Below, piece by piece: positions 1-8,480 of a DNA stretch of 17,379 bases (positions are counted from its first letter, which is position 1; every line of letters starts with the position of its first letter). The DNA lies in NCBI GenBank assembly GCA_030145015.1, contig JAQYWI010000117.1, positions 1 to 17,379 on the forward strand. The letters run 5' to 3'. The stretch is from Desulfobacterales bacterium (GTDB taxonomy: Bacteria > Desulfobacterota > Desulfobacteria > Desulfobacterales > JAHEIW01). A program made the translations under genes and the position numbers. The notes below the pieces were generated by a model that saw only the letters and a program-made list of their open reading frames with translations, was not told the DNA's origin and did not search any database.

Positions 1-778
1 TGAGCGGAATATTAAAGCTGACAATACCTATGATACGGCCATCATGCTTGACTGCGGCGACCTGGTCAGGGTCGGGGAAGCCGCCGCTACGATCAGCAAA
101 ATACCGACGATCATTAACATCGACCATCACGTTTCAAATACCGGCTTTGGGCATATCCAACTCGTCGACACCACTGCCTGCGCCACAGCCGAAATCGTGT
201 ACCGCTTGATCAACGCCCTGGAGATTCCTTTTGATAAAACCATGGCTACTTCACTTTACACTGGAATTTTAACGGATACCGGCTCGTTTCGGTTTTCGAA
301 CACCAACACAGCGGCATTCAGCATCAGCAAGGAGATGACGGGCGTTGGCGTAGATCCCCATAGCGTTGCGCAACACGTGTTTGGAACCTATTCCCTGGGT
401 CGCATCAAGTTGTTAAATATGGCGCTGAACTCGATCGAAATTTCAGATAACGGCAAATTGTCGATGATGACCGTAACCCGGAGCATGCTCAACACAACCG
501 CAACGAACGCGGAAGATTTAGATGGTATGATCAATTATGCGCGCCGCATTGAGGATGTAAAAGTCGCCGCACTCATCCATGAAATAAAAAATGGAGGCGG
601 CAAATTCACCAATATGAATTACTACCACGTCAGCCTGCGATCCGACAGCAGTGTGGATGTAGCCAAAATCGCCGGCAAATTTGGCGGCGGCGGGCATGCC
701 AGTGCCGCCGGATTTCAAATCGAGTCGACGTTGGTCGCCTTGAAAACAAAAATCATTAACTTGGCTGAAAATTTGTAA
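1..778 (+). CDS. nrnA: DHH-family nanoRNase / pAp phosphatase (NrnA-like), 5' end cut by the window
   Basis: This is the C-terminal part of a DHH/DHHA1 phosphoesterase. The family degrades short oligoribonucleotides and dephosphorylates 3'-phosphoadenosine-5'-phosphate in the cytoplasm, using Mn2+. The frame is open from base 2, so the ATG at 44 is internal and the gene starts upstream of the window. Visible motifs are an Asp-containing DCGD segment (about nt 47-58), the signature Asp-His-His at nt 122-130, a TGILTDTGSFRF segment, and the C-terminal DHHA1 substrate-binding motif GGGGHASAAG starting at nt 683. The stop is TAA at 776-778. The next gene is truB, which fits the usual rbfA-nrnA-truB order. 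RecJ is the main alternative, but the short spacing between the DHH and GGGH motifs and the neighbours favour NrnA. Confidence 0.93.
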   Translation, partial: ERNIKADNTYDTAIMLDCGDLVRVGEAAATISKIPTIINIDHHVSNTGFGHIQLVDTTACATAEIVYRLINALEIPFDKTMATSLYTGILTDTGSFRFSNTNTAAFSISKEMTGVGVDPHSVAQHVFGTYSLGRIKLLNMALNSIEISDNGKLSMMTVTRSMLNTTATNAEDLDGMINYARRIEDVKVAALIHEIKNGGGKFTNMNYYHVSLRSDSSVDVAKIAGKFGGGGHASAAGFQIESTLVALKTKIINLAENL

Positions 779-815
779 CCCGGATGAGTTCATCATCCCC
801 TTATACCTGGATTTT

Positions 816-918
816 GCACGAGTCGGAGGCTTTCATATGCAAGGCATTTAAGGGCGAAGTCGTAGTATACTACTTCGAGCCCTTAATAACGCAGCAGATG
901 AAAGCCTCCGGCTCGCGC
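816..918. repeat. Long imperfect inverted repeat between nrnA and truB
   Basis: The outer arms at 819-836 and 898-915 are complementary over 18 positions with one mismatch. They extend to 21 positions with two mismatches if 816-818 and 916-918 are included. An inner pair of arms (about 847-864 and 865-884) forms a second, gapped stem around the centre TAGTATACTA, with AAGGGC opposing GCCCTT. No T-tract follows, so this is not a classic intrinsic terminator. It looks like a dispersed palindromic element or small non-autonomous repeat inserted between the genes. The element class is inferred. Confidence 0.7.
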
Positions 919-924
919 GAAGGG

Positions 925-990
925 TGAAAAGTAATGAGATAAAATGATTTTCATCCATTAAACATAACCCTAACTTCTCATTAATTTTCA
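925..990. repeat. Inverted repeat reaching the truB start codon
   Basis: Arms at 925-939 (TGAAAAGTAATGAGA) and 976-990 (TCTCATTAATTTTCA) are complementary at 14 of 15 positions. The right arm ends on the A of the proposed truB ATG. The loop contains an A/T/C-rich stretch (about 957-974) resembling the degenerate heptads at 12724-12751. No Shine-Dalgarno sequence is visible between the repeat and truB, so folding of this element could mask translation initiation. That regulatory effect is inferred. Confidence 0.6.
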
Positions 991-1949
991 TGCAAGATTC
1001 AGGTAATAAAAAGCAAGCGTTAATAAATCAGCCGGATTTAACCGGGGTTATCGCCGTCGATAAACCTCAAGATATAACATCGGCCAGGGTCGTCGCCTAT
1101 GTGAAACGCCTGCTAAATGCCAGAAAAGTGGGTCATGCCGGCACCCTGGACCCATTTGCTCAGGGTGTTCTGGTCTGCTGCATAAACGATGCAACTCGCC
1201 TTGCCAGGTTCCTGCTGGCCGGCGACAAGACCTACGAAGCGACCCTCAAACTGGGAATCGAAACCGATACCCAGGATTCGACCGGGACCGTTACCGCCGA
1301 AAGCCGGGGGTTTGATTACCCCGCAGACACGATAAGATCTGTGGTTAAGCAATTTGAAGGCATCATTGAACAGCAGCCGCCGGTGTTTTCGGCTTTAAAG
1401 CACAAAGGAACGCCGCTTTATAAGTTGGCCCGCAAGGGTACACCGGTTCAAAAGCCGGCCAGAAAAGTGCATATTTCATGCATTAAAATTCTTGCAATAA
1501 AGCTGCCGTTGGTTCATCTTAAAGTCTGTTGTTCCGCAGGCACATATATTCGCACCTTATGTGCCGACATGGGCAAGCAGCTCGGCTGTGGTGGCCATCT
1601 TTTTGCGCTGAGGCGACTTGAGAGCAGCGGGTTTAAAATTCAGCAGGCCATTTCGCTGCCTGCATTAGAAAAACTGGCGCAGGCAGGCGAATATTCAAGC
1701 TTTATCGTCAGCATGGCAGACGCCCTTCCGAGCATGCCGGCTGTCGTTGCCGATCAGAATTTGGTCGAGAAGATCAGACACGGCAAACCTGTAACAAAAA
1801 AAGATTTGAGTTTCGACTCAGGATTTGCAAGAAAGAACACGCATGCTGCGAACATCAAAGTCGTGGACGCCGGTAACAGATTGCTGGCGGTACTAAATTT
1901 TATAAAAAACCAGGATAAATTCTCATACGCGTGTGTTTTTCCAAATTAA
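990..1949 (+). CDS. truB: tRNA pseudouridine(55) synthase TruB
   Basis: TruB isomerises U55 in the T-arm of tRNAs to pseudouridine. The N-terminus carries GVIAVDKP followed by the catalytic motif GHAGTLDPFAQGVL, with the catalytic Asp at residue 54. It continues with a KTYEATLKLGIETDTQDSTG segment, PPVFSALKHKGTPLYKLARKG, and the AGTYIRTLCADMG motif near residue 185. A C-terminal PUA-like extension follows. The 319 aa length is normal for the family. The chosen ATG leaves about 17 residues before the conserved GVIAVDKP, which is plausible, but no Shine-Dalgarno is visible and the start codon coincides with the end of an inverted-repeat arm. A slightly different start is therefore possible. It sits between nrnA and rpsO as in many bacterial nusA-infB-type operons. 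Confidence 0.96.
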   Translation: MQDSGNKKQALINQPDLTGVIAVDKPQDITSARVVAYVKRLLNARKVGHAGTLDPFAQGVLVCCINDATRLARFLLAGDKTYEATLKLGIETDTQDSTGTVTAESRGFDYPADTIRSVVKQFEGIIEQQPPVFSALKHKGTPLYKLARKGTPVQKPARKVHISCIKILAIKLPLVHLKVCCSAGTYIRTLCADMGKQLGCGGHLFALRRLESSGFKIQQAISLPALEKLAQAGEYSSFIVSMADALPSMPAVVADQNLVEKIRHGKPVTKKDLSFDSGFARKNTHAANIKVVDAGNRLLAVLNFIKNQDKFSYACVFPN

Positions 1950-1992
1950 AAAAGTCAAACCGAAAACAACATAAACGATAATTATCCTTAAT

Positions 1993-1998
1993 AGGAGG
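1993..1998 (+). promoter_or_regulatory. Ribosome binding site fixing the GTG start of rpsO
   Basis: A perfect AGGAGG lies 8 nt before the GTG at 2007. It supports GTG as the true start, since the S15 N-terminus begins exactly there and no in-frame ATG lies nearby. Confidence 0.85.
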
Positions 1999-2006
1999 CC
2001 AGAAAA

Positions 2007-2276
2007 GTGGTTTTTGATACACAAGACAAGAAGAAGCTGATTGACAAATTTAAACTGCATGAAACAGACACCGGATCGCCGGAAGTTCAAGTGGGGTTAT
2101 TGACCTATCGTATTTCCTCTCTCACCGAGCATTTAAAGATTCACAAAAAAGACCATCATTCCCGCAGGGGTCTTTTGATGCTTGTTGGCAGACGCCGCAG
2201 ACTGCTGAACTATGTGAAGCACAAAGACGTCAATCGCTATCGCGCCATAATCGATACCCTGGGCTTGAAACGTTAG
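2007..2276 (+). CDS. rpsO: 30S ribosomal protein S15
   Basis: This 89-aa protein is S15, a primary 16S rRNA-binding protein of the small-subunit platform. The S15 hallmarks are [19 protein letters not shown] near residues 18-37, [29 protein letters not shown] in the middle, and a C-terminal [10 protein letters not shown]. The length is exactly that of the family. The start is GTG, supported by an AGGAGG eight bases upstream. It precedes pnp, the near-universal bacterial pairing. In E. coli S15 autoregulates through a pseudoknot over its own start; no such element was confirmed in the 57-nt gap after truB. The truB-rpsO spacing is compatible with cotranscription. Confidence 0.98.
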   Translation: MVFDTQDKKKLIDKFKLHETDTGSPEVQVGLLTYRISSLTEHLKIHKKDHHSRRGLLMLVGRRRRLLNYVKHKDVNRYRAIIDTLGLKR

Positions 2277-2297
2277 CCAGTCCAAAGGGCTCACCCG

Positions 2298-2329
2298 CGC
2301 CGCCTGAATGATTAATTGTTTCAGGGGCG
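2298..2329 (+). promoter_or_regulatory. Hairpin in the rpsO-pnp gap
   Basis: Arms 2298-2308 and 2320-2329 form a 10-bp GC-rich stem (CGCC-CCTGAA pairing with TTCAGGGGCG) with one bulged G at 2302 and an 11-nt loop. No T-run follows, so a simple terminator is unlikely. The position, in a 244-nt leader between rpsO and pnp, is where other bacteria carry an RNase III-processed hairpin used in PNPase autoregulation. That role here is inferred from position only. Confidence 0.4.
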
Positions 2330-2520
2330 AAATGATACAGCGACCTTTAAGCGCACATAGACGATGGCTATAATAGATGCCTTCCCAAATCTGATCTATT
2401 TCCGGATGATATAACCGCGTCACGAAATGGAAAGTTTTGCGATTTTTTAAAGGCTCTTTAGAAATTATTCTTCATACGTACTGAAAATGCATTTGGCGTC
2501 GCATAACATAGGAGAAAAAC

Positions 2521-4617
2521 ATGGAATTTTTACTTAAAGAAGAAATTGGGGGCCGAACCCTCAGCATCCAGACCGACAAAGTTGCCAAACAGGCATCGGG
2601 GTCGGTTGTGGTTCAATATGAAGATACGATCGTCCTGGTTACCGCGGTTTCGGGCTATGAGGTCCGGATGGCGGATTTCTTACCCCTGACAGTTGAATAT
2701 CAAGAAAAAATTTATGCTGCCGGCCGGATCCCCGGCAACTACTTCCGTCGCGAAATCGGCCGACCCAGTGAAAAGGAAACCTTAACGGCCCGGCTGATCG
2801 ACCGACCGATTCGGCCGCTGTTCCCCAAAGAGTGGCGCTACGAAATCCAGGTGATTGCAACCGTGCTATCCATGGACCAGGAAAATGATCCGGATACACT
2901 GGCAATGATCGGCGCTTCGGCGGCATTGGAGATATCCAATATCCCCTTTGCCGGACCGATCGCCTGTGTGCGCGTCGGTCGGGTTGACGGCCAGTTGAAG
3001 ATCAATCCGTCAAATTCGGAATTAGAGAATGGCGATATCAATATCATTGTGGCGGGTTCCAGAACCGGTGTCGTAATGGTGGAAGGCGGCAGCGATGCGG
3101 TTAGTGAAGCGGATATGCTGGAAGCTATATTTTTCGGCCATCGGGAAATGCAGCCCCTCATCGATCTTCAGTTCAAATTAAAAGAATCCAAGGGCGTACC
3201 CAAAAGGGTATTCACTCCGCCGGAAAAAGATCCGGAACTGGTCACTGCCTTAAATGCGCAGGCTTCAGAGCGTATGCGCGCAGCCATTCTGATCCCTGAG
3301 AAAATAAGCCGTCAGGATGCGCTGCGTGAACTCAAAGCGGAAATATTTGAGGCTTTGGGCGAAGACTATATCGACCGCAAGGCCGAAGTTTACGAGATAC
3401 TTAAAGACATTCAGAAACAAATCTGCCGGAATCTTATTTTGAAAGAAGACCGTCGGATCGATAATCGAAAATTCGACGAAATCCGACCCATAACCTGTGA
3501 GGTGGGTCTTTTGCCAAGACCTCACGGCAGTGCCCTTTTTACCCGGGGCGAAACCCAGGTGCTCGGTGTGCTGACCCTTGGCTCCGGATCGGATGAGCAG
3601 CGTGTTGAAACGCTATACGGTGAGGAATTTAGACAGTTTATGCTGCATTATAATTTCCCGCCTTACTCTGTGGGTGAAACCAGACGAATTTCCGGTCCGT
3701 CACGCCGGGATATCGGACATGGAGGGCTTTCCACCCGCGCCATTGAAAAAATTTTGCCGGATAAGGAAGTCTTCGATTATACCATTCGCCTGGTTTCCGA
3801 GGTCTTCGAATCCAACGGGTCCTCATCCATGGGAACCGTTTGCGCATGCTGTATGGCCCTGATGGACGGGGGGGTACCCATAAAAGCGCCGGTGGCCGGT
3901 ATTGCCATGGGCCTCGTAAAAGAAGAGGACCAGGTGGTTATTCTTTCAGACATTCTTGGCGATGAAGATCAGACCGGTGACATGGATTTCAAGGTCACCG
4001 GCACCGCGGACGGAATTACCGCGCTTCAAATGGACATCAAAATCCACGAACTTTCCAGAGACATCATGCAAAGCGCTTTGGAACAGGCCCGACAGGGAAG
4101 GATGTTTATCCTCAACAAAATGCTCGAAACCATTAAAGCGCCGCGCGAAGAAATCTCGCCATATGCGCCCACAATCATTACGATCAAGATTAACCCGGAT
4201 AAAATACGTGAGATCATCGGCCCCGGAGGTAAAATAATCCGAGGTATTCAAAGTGAAACCAATACCAGCATCGAAATTGATGATTCCGGTGCGGTTAAAA
4301 TTGCGGCCTTCTCAAAAGAGGAAGGTGATGCCGCAATTAAGATGGTAGAAGACCTCACCCAGGAGCCGGAAATCGGCGCTATCTATGAAGGTAAAGTGGT
4401 CAAGATCACGGATTTTGGAGCATTTGTACAGATACTGCCGGGTACGGACGGTTTGGTGCATATCTCTCAACTTGCCAATCGACGCATAACCAAAGTATCG
4501 GATGTCGTCAAAGAGGGAGATCCGCTCAAAGTTAAAGTTTTAGAAATCAGCCGGGATGGGAAAATCCGGTTAAGCCACAAGGCTGTCCTGGAAGAAAAGA
4601 ATGGGCGCACCAGCTGA
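2521..4617 (+). CDS. pnp: Polyribonucleotide nucleotidyltransferase (PNPase)
   Basis: PNPase is a trimeric 3'-5' phosphorolytic exoribonuclease of the RNA degradosome. At 698 aa the protein is full length. In order it has a first RNase PH-like domain, a helical linker (about residues 230-310), and a second RNase PH domain with the catalytic metal motif [13 protein letters not shown]. The Asp pair at residues 481 and 487 corresponds to E. coli D486 and D492. A KH domain follows, with [10 protein letters not shown] starting at 567, then a C-terminal S1 domain from about 619 ([20 protein letters not shown]). The ATG has a good AGGAG (2510-2514) six bases upstream. The last 17 nt overlap the next gene in another frame, indicating translational coupling. 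The 5' leader is long and may host regulation. Confidence 0.98.
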   Translation: MEFLLKEEIGGRTLSIQTDKVAKQASGSVVVQYEDTIVLVTAVSGYEVRMADFLPLTVEYQEKIYAAGRIPGNYFRREIGRPSEKETLTARLIDRPIRPLFPKEWRYEIQVIATVLSMDQENDPDTLAMIGASAALEISNIPFAGPIACVRVGRVDGQLKINPSNSELENGDINIIVAGSRTGVVMVEGGSDAVSEADMLEAIFFGHREMQPLIDLQFKLKESKGVPKRVFTPPEKDPELVTALNAQASERMRAAILIPEKISRQDALRELKAEIFEALGEDYIDRKAEVYEILKDIQKQICRNLILKEDRRIDNRKFDEIRPITCEVGLLPRPHGSALFTRGETQVLGVLTLGSGSDEQRVETLYGEEFRQFMLHYNFPPYSVGETRRISGPSRRDIGHGGLSTRAIEKILPDKEVFDYTIRLVSEVFESNGSSSMGTVCACCMALMDGGVPIKAPVAGIAMGLVKEEDQVVILSDILGDEDQTGDMDFKVTGTADGITALQMDIKIHELSRDIMQSALEQARQGRMFILNKMLETIKAPREEISPYAPTIITIKINPDKIREIIGPGGKIIRGIQSETNTSIEIDDSGAVKIAAFSKEEGDAAIKMVEDLTQEPEIGAIYEGKVVKITDFGAFVQILPGTDGLVHISQLANRRITKVSDVVKEGDPLKVKVLEISRDGKIRLSHKAVLEEKNGRTS

Positions 4618-5866
4618 TAAGACAGTTCTAAAAAATGGTATCCGGATTTTAACCAAGAAAATGCCCCATACACGGTCGGTTTCGATGGGGGTCTGGGTAA
4701 ATGTCGGTGCCCGCGACGAAAATTTGTCTGAAAGCGGGCTTTCGCATTTTATCGAACATATGATTTTTAAAGGGACCCGGCGACGATCCGCATTTCAGAT
4801 TGCCAAAGAATTTGACGCTATCGGCGGGCACACCAACGCGTTTACGAGCATGGAAAACACCTGCTATCACGCCAAAGTGATGGACACGCACACCGAAACC
4901 ATGGTCGAGATCCTCTCCGATATTTTTTTAAATTCAATCTTTGATCCCTCAGAAATCGAAAAAGAGCGTCCGGTCATTCTTCAGGAAATCGGAATGGTTG
5001 AAGACAGCCCCGATGAATATGTCCACCTGCTGTCGGGCAAAAACTTTTGGGGCGACAACCCCTTGGGACGCTCGATTCTTGGCAACCCGGAAAATATCAT
5101 TCGGTTTGATGCCGATCTGATTAAAAAATTTTTCCATCGTCTGTATCAACCCGATCGCATTGTGATTTCCGTCGCCGGGAATGTGGAGCATGCCGGCATA
5201 ACCGACCGGGTGGGGCCGGCTTTTGAATCCATCCGGCCGGGAAACGGGATTGCCGAACGCCTCGCCACCCCGGGCCAATCGCTTGTGGATCTTAACTACC
5301 GGGAACTTGAGCAGGTTCACATATGCCTGGGAGTTCCGGGATTGGCGATTACCGATCCGCGACGGTACGCATGTTCGCTGCTCAATACGATCCTGGGGGG
5401 CAACATGAGCTCGCGGCTCTTTCAGGAAATCAGAGAAAAAAGAGGGCTGGCCTATACAGTGTACTCCTTTGCTAATTCCCATGTGGATACCGGAATGTTT
5501 GGTATCTATTTTGCGGTAGATCCCAAACGGGCGCTGGAAACCACAGAACTGGCCATAAATGAAATACACAAATTAAGAAATGAGTCTGTGGCTGCTGCCG
5601 AACTCCAAGGCGCCATAGAATACACCAAGGGCAGTCTCTTACTGGCATCTGAGAGCAACGATAATCAGATGGTGCGCAGTGCCCAAAACGAGATCCATTT
5701 TAATCGTGACATCGCCCTGCAGGAGGTCATTGAAAAGGTTGAATCGGTTACGGTAGAGCACATTTTGGATCTGGCCCAAAGTCTTTTTGAGAAAAAGAAG
5801 ATGGCTTTAACGACGCTGGGCCCGGTTCAAGATAAGCAGCCATTTGAAGACATCCTTTACACCTGA
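4601..5866 (+). CDS. M16-family zinc metallopeptidase (pitrilysin / MPP-beta-like)
   Basis: This 421-aa protein has the inverted zinc motif HFIEH at residues 49-53. The third zinc ligand is Glu129 in the LQEIG segment, giving the HxxEH-X75-E spacing seen in M16B peptidases. The C-terminal half contains the family hallmark [13 protein letters not shown] (from residue 278), belonging to the second, inactive domain that closes over the substrate. No signal peptide is visible, so it is probably cytoplasmic. The size matches the small single-chain M16B proteins encoded next to pnp in many bacteria (YmxG/MlpA type). The ATG lies inside the end of pnp (17-nt overlap), and the conserved N-terminal segment [10 protein letters not shown] begins only a few residues later, which supports the start. 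The physiological substrate is unknown. Confidence 0.93.
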   Translation: MGAPADKTVLKNGIRILTKKMPHTRSVSMGVWVNVGARDENLSESGLSHFIEHMIFKGTRRRSAFQIAKEFDAIGGHTNAFTSMENTCYHAKVMDTHTETMVEILSDIFLNSIFDPSEIEKERPVILQEIGMVEDSPDEYVHLLSGKNFWGDNPLGRSILGNPENIIRFDADLIKKFFHRLYQPDRIVISVAGNVEHAGITDRVGPAFESIRPGNGIAERLATPGQSLVDLNYRELEQVHICLGVPGLAITDPRRYACSLLNTILGGNMSSRLFQEIREKRGLAYTVYSFANSHVDTGMFGIYFAVDPKRALETTELAINEIHKLRNESVAAAELQGAIEYTKGSLLLASESNDNQMVRSAQNEIHFNRDIALQEVIEKVESVTVEHILDLAQSLFEKKKMALTTLGPVQDKQPFEDILYT

Positions 5867-5909
5867 CTCAAGCGATAGGGGCAGCATGATCGAAATCTCC
5901 AGGCTACAT

Positions 5910-6042
5910 TGAGGTTTCAGGTGTCGGGTGTCAGGTGTCAGAATTGAACGAAGTGAAATTCTGCCGGGTCGGATGCTGAACACTGAAACCTGACACCAGA
6001 CACCTACCGGTTCCTGACACCTCAACACTGAAACCTGAAACC
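5910..6042. repeat. Heptad-repeat element in inverted orientation upstream of dut
   Basis: The left side carries four tandem 7-mers at 5914-5941 (GTTTCAG, GTGTCGG, GTGTCAG, GTGTCAG). The right side carries their reverse complements: CTGAAAC, CTGACAC, CAGACAC at 5983-6003, and CTGAAAC twice at 6028-6041. Between them is a 7-bp-stem hairpin (5939-5945 with 5957-5963). The element fills almost the whole 184-nt gap between the peptidase gene and dut and ends 9 nt before the dut ATG. It resembles the short tandemly repeated (heptanucleotide) sequences described in cyanobacteria; relatedness is not implied. Confidence 0.75.
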
Positions 6043-6050
6043 ATAGAGTA

Positions 6051-6509
6051 ATGAGTTCTACCCCCGTCATTAAAATTGTGCGCCTGCGTCCGGATACGGA
6101 TTCAGACATCCCGCTGCCGCGCTACATGACCTCGCAATCAGCAGGGATGGATCTGTGTGCCGCCATAAAAGAAGACCTGATTCTGAACAAAGGCGAACTC
6201 ACCCTAATTCCCACCGGTTTTGCCATCGCGCTTCCGGAAGGATTTGAAGCCCAGATTAGACCGCGCAGCGGATTGGCGATAAAACACGGTATCGGATTGA
6301 TTAATTCGCCCGGAACCGTCGATACCGATTACCGGGGGGAAATAAAGATCGCGGCAATCAATCTGGGCGCTAAACCATACACGTTTCGACGCGGAGACCG
6401 CATTGCCCAGATGATCATAAAAAAAGTATATTTTGCCAGACTTGAAATCGTGGAGGAACTTGACGAAACCAAACGCAACACCGGTGGATTCGGACACACG
6501 GGTAAATAA
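6051..6509 (+). CDS. dut: dUTP diphosphatase (dUTPase)
   Basis: dUTPase hydrolyses dUTP to dUMP and pyrophosphate, keeping uracil out of DNA and supplying dTMP synthesis. All five trimeric-dUTPase motifs are present in order: SAGMDL (30-35), RPRSGLA (70-76), [11 protein letters not shown] (88-98, catalytic Asp at 91), RGDRIAQ (114-120) and a glycine-rich C-terminal motif [10 protein letters not shown] (142-151). The length of 152 aa is typical. The ATG at 6051 has no convincing Shine-Dalgarno; a heptad-repeat element ends nine bases upstream. Placement after pnp and the M16 peptidase recurs in deltaproteobacterial genomes, although the repeat-filled gap raises doubt about cotranscription here. 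Confidence 0.97.
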   Translation: MSSTPVIKIVRLRPDTDSDIPLPRYMTSQSAGMDLCAAIKEDLILNKGELTLIPTGFAIALPEGFEAQIRPRSGLAIKHGIGLINSPGTVDTDYRGEIKIAAINLGAKPYTFRRGDRIAQMIIKKVYFARLEIVEELDETKRNTGGFGHTGK

Positions 6510-6544
6510 AAGGTGCAAGGTGTAAGGTACAAGGCTCAAGGTCA
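6510..6544. repeat. Five tandem degenerate heptads after dut
   Basis: Five consecutive 7-mers start immediately after the dut stop codon: AAGGTGC, AAGGTGT, AAGGTAC, AAGGCTC, AAGGTCA. The AAGG core is invariant and the last three positions vary. No inverted partner is obvious in the remaining 75 nt before the next gene. Confidence 0.75.
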
Positions 6545-6619
6545 TAGAAAGCCATACAGAATCTAATCTTAGCCTTTAGCCGTGTGCCCCGAGCTGTGCG
6601 CCGTTCGTTAATAATTTGT

Positions 6620-7432
6620 ATGACAAAACTTGAATTACAGAGACCCCGACAGTGCGCCGACTATAACCTGGCCGTCTGCGTATTGGCCAGCGGCAGCAAG
6701 GGCAACGCCATTTATATTTCAGACGGGTCTACCGCCATTCTGGTGGATGCGGGCCTTTCCGGTATTGAAATTAAACGCCGACTGAAGTCCCGGGGGCTGA
6801 ACGCTAACGATCTGGACGCCATTCTGGTTACCCATGAACACAGTGATCATATCCAGGCCGTCGGCGTACTTTCCCGCCAGTTAAAGCTACCGATATACCT
6901 TAACCGCAAAATTGAAAAAAAAGCATCGATCGGCAACTCCGTTCACGAGATCCAAACCTTCCAATGCGGTTCAACCTTTCAGATAAACAATTTGGTTGTA
7001 CACCCCTTTGCCATATCCCATGATGCAACGAATCCGGTGGGTTTTACAATCGGACAAAACGGCAAGCGCATCGGCCTGGCAACCGATCTGGGTACCATCA
7101 CGCCATTGGTGGAAACGAACTTGAAACACTGCCACCTACTCATCATTGAAGCCAATCATGATGCGGATATGCTGGTAAACGGGCCCTACCCCTGGCCGCT
7201 AAAGCAGCGCATCCAAAGCCGCAGCGGGCATCTTTCCAATGAACAGTCAAAAAATTTACTGACCGCGTTACAGCATCGTCAGCTCGAACATGTCATCTTG
7301 GCGCATTTAAGTGAAACCAACAATACCCCTCAAAAAGTATTGGATGAAGTTTCCAAAGCCCTCACCCTTTGCAAACCCCGTTTGACCGTCGCCAGCCAAA
7401 ACCGCTGCGGCGAAGTAATTTACCTCAAGTAA
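6620..7432 (+). CDS. WalJ/YycJ-type metallo-beta-lactamase-fold hydrolase
   Basis: This is an MBL-fold metalloprotein close to the YycJ/WalJ/VicX group, which in Firmicutes is linked to DNA processing and coordination of cell division; the exact substrate is unclear. The N-terminus has the group hallmark VLASGSKGNAIYI and LVDAGLSG. The metal motif is HEHSDH (His72, His74, Asp76 and His77 counted from the ATG at 6620), with further ligands His134 (SHDATNPVGF), Asp156 (ATDLG) and a late His in LAHLSETNN. The signature NHD-ML-GPYPWPLKQRI-GHLSN is fully present. A GTG at 6584 gives 12 more residues, but these are poorly conserved in character and derive from non-coding-like sequence, so the ATG is preferred. 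Neither start has a clear Shine-Dalgarno. No signal peptide is visible, so it is probably cytoplasmic. Confidence 0.88.
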   Translation: MTKLELQRPRQCADYNLAVCVLASGSKGNAIYISDGSTAILVDAGLSGIEIKRRLKSRGLNANDLDAILVTHEHSDHIQAVGVLSRQLKLPIYLNRKIEKKASIGNSVHEIQTFQCGSTFQINNLVVHPFAISHDATNPVGFTIGQNGKRIGLATDLGTITPLVETNLKHCHLLIIEANHDADMLVNGPYPWPLKQRIQSRSGHLSNEQSKNLLTALQHRQLEHVILAHLSETNNTPQKVLDEVSKALTLCKPRLTVASQNRCGEVIYLK

Positions 7433-7585
7433 AATTCTCCGATTTTATTTTCCAAAAAATCTCCTAAGAATCCAATTTGCATTATCGTTTAGAATGTCAT
7501 ATGCAATCTTAAATGACACATTTCGAGGATTGCGACAATTCGTCTTTTTAGAAAAACACCCCAGCGCTAATTTAAGGAGTTCCGT

Positions 7586-8353
7586 ATGACTGAATATGAA
7601 ATTTATGCCCTGAAATATGCCGGGCCTTTTAAAAGCTCCGGTGCATTTTTGATGTGGTTCAAGGAGTGGGAAAAGGTCGTAGAAAGAAGCTATTATATAT
7701 GGTGTCTCAAAGGGAAAAATGAAACCGTGGTTATGGATGCCGGGGTTGCACCCGAGCTGGCCGCGGATAAAAACCTCACGGGATACAACAGCCCCGCCGA
7801 TATTCTCGCCCGCATCGATGTCAGCGCCGATGAGGTCCGGCACGTTGTCCTCAGCCACCTCCATTGGGATCATGCCAGCGGTGTAAGCTTATTTCCAAAG
7901 GCCAGGTTTTACATTCAAAATGAAGAATATCGTTTTTGGATGAAGGACCCGATTGCAGAGCGCCCGCCTTTTAAACATGTATCCGATGAAAGGTCCAAAG
8001 CGTATCTTGCTTCCCTGGAAGGGACCGATCGCCTCGTTCTTGTGAAAGGCGACCGGGAGATTCTTCCGGGTCTCGAGTGCCTGCTTGCGCCGGGACACAC
8101 GGTGGCCCTCCAGGCCTTAGCCGTTAATACCCGGGACGGGACCGCCATCCTTGGATCCGACTGCGGTCATATTTTTCGCAATTATAAAGAGGATTGGCCC
8201 AGCGCTCTGATTGTGGATCTGGTGGGGTGGATGAAAACATATGACAAGCTTCGCAGTAAAGCATCATCTATTGATCTTATCTTTCCCGGCCATGACCCGA
8301 TTATGACAAGCGCTTACCCCAAAGTAAAAAAAGATATCACCCGGCTCGTTTAG
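7586..8353 (+). CDS. Lactonase-like metallo-beta-lactamase-fold hydrolase
   Basis: This 255-aa protein belongs to the MBL-fold branch that includes N-acyl-homoserine lactonases. The dinuclear metal site is complete: HLHWDH (His91, His93, Asp95, His96), His171 in APGHT, bridging Asp192 in GSDCGH, and His236 in FPGHDP. In characterised AHL lactonases such as AiiA a catalytic Tyr lies three residues after the bridging Asp; here that place is His195, so quorum-signal hydrolysis should not be assumed. The ATG has an AAGGAG (7574-7579) six bases upstream, which fixes the start. No signal peptide is seen. It precedes hyuAB on the same strand and could hydrolyse a lactone, ester or cyclic amide in the same pathway, but a 526-nt repeat-rich gap separates them. 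Confidence 0.85.
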   Translation: MTEYEIYALKYAGPFKSSGAFLMWFKEWEKVVERSYYIWCLKGKNETVVMDAGVAPELAADKNLTGYNSPADILARIDVSADEVRHVVLSHLHWDHASGVSLFPKARFYIQNEEYRFWMKDPIAERPPFKHVSDERSKAYLASLEGTDRLVLVKGDREILPGLECLLAPGHTVALQALAVNTRDGTAILGSDCGHIFRNYKEDWPSALIVDLVGWMKTYDKLRSKASSIDLIFPGHDPIMTSAYPKVKKDITRLV

Positions 8354-8480
8354 CGCGTGCCGGGGAGCAAAAAAAATACTCACGCTCGCACGCTCAAAAT
8401 TGCCCGGGTTTTGACAAACAACGCCGGATCTTCTAAGTTGACTGGCATTAGCAGGCATGCTACCTAATATTGCGTTGTTT
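8354..8480. other. Non-coding stretch after the lactonase-like gene
   Basis: No supported gene is present. Visible structure is limited to a direct doubling of CACGCTCG/CACGCTCA near 8381-8397 and a 9-bp inverted pair, AAACAACGC at 8416-8424 and GCGTTGTTT at 8472-8480. No T-tract terminator or convincing promoter was found. Confidence 0.4.

Noticed and set aside
44..778. ATG at 44 as the true nrnA start
   Set aside because: The frame is open to the window edge and a conserved DHH N-terminal segment is missing, so the gene is truncated by the window and does not begin here.
4949..5569. 206-residue open frame on the - strand inside the M16 peptidase gene
   Set aside because: It lies wholly within a gene with complete catalytic motifs, has no family features or ribosome binding site, and reads as a shadow.
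5914..5941. Tandem repeats considered as a CRISPR array
   Set aside because: Units are 7 nt with no spacers, and no cas genes are present.
7480..7515. Possible sigma-70 promoter (TTGCAT, 17 nt, TATGCA) before the lactonase-like gene
   Set aside because: The match to the -10 consensus is weak and such matches are frequent in A/T-rich DNA, so it is not called.
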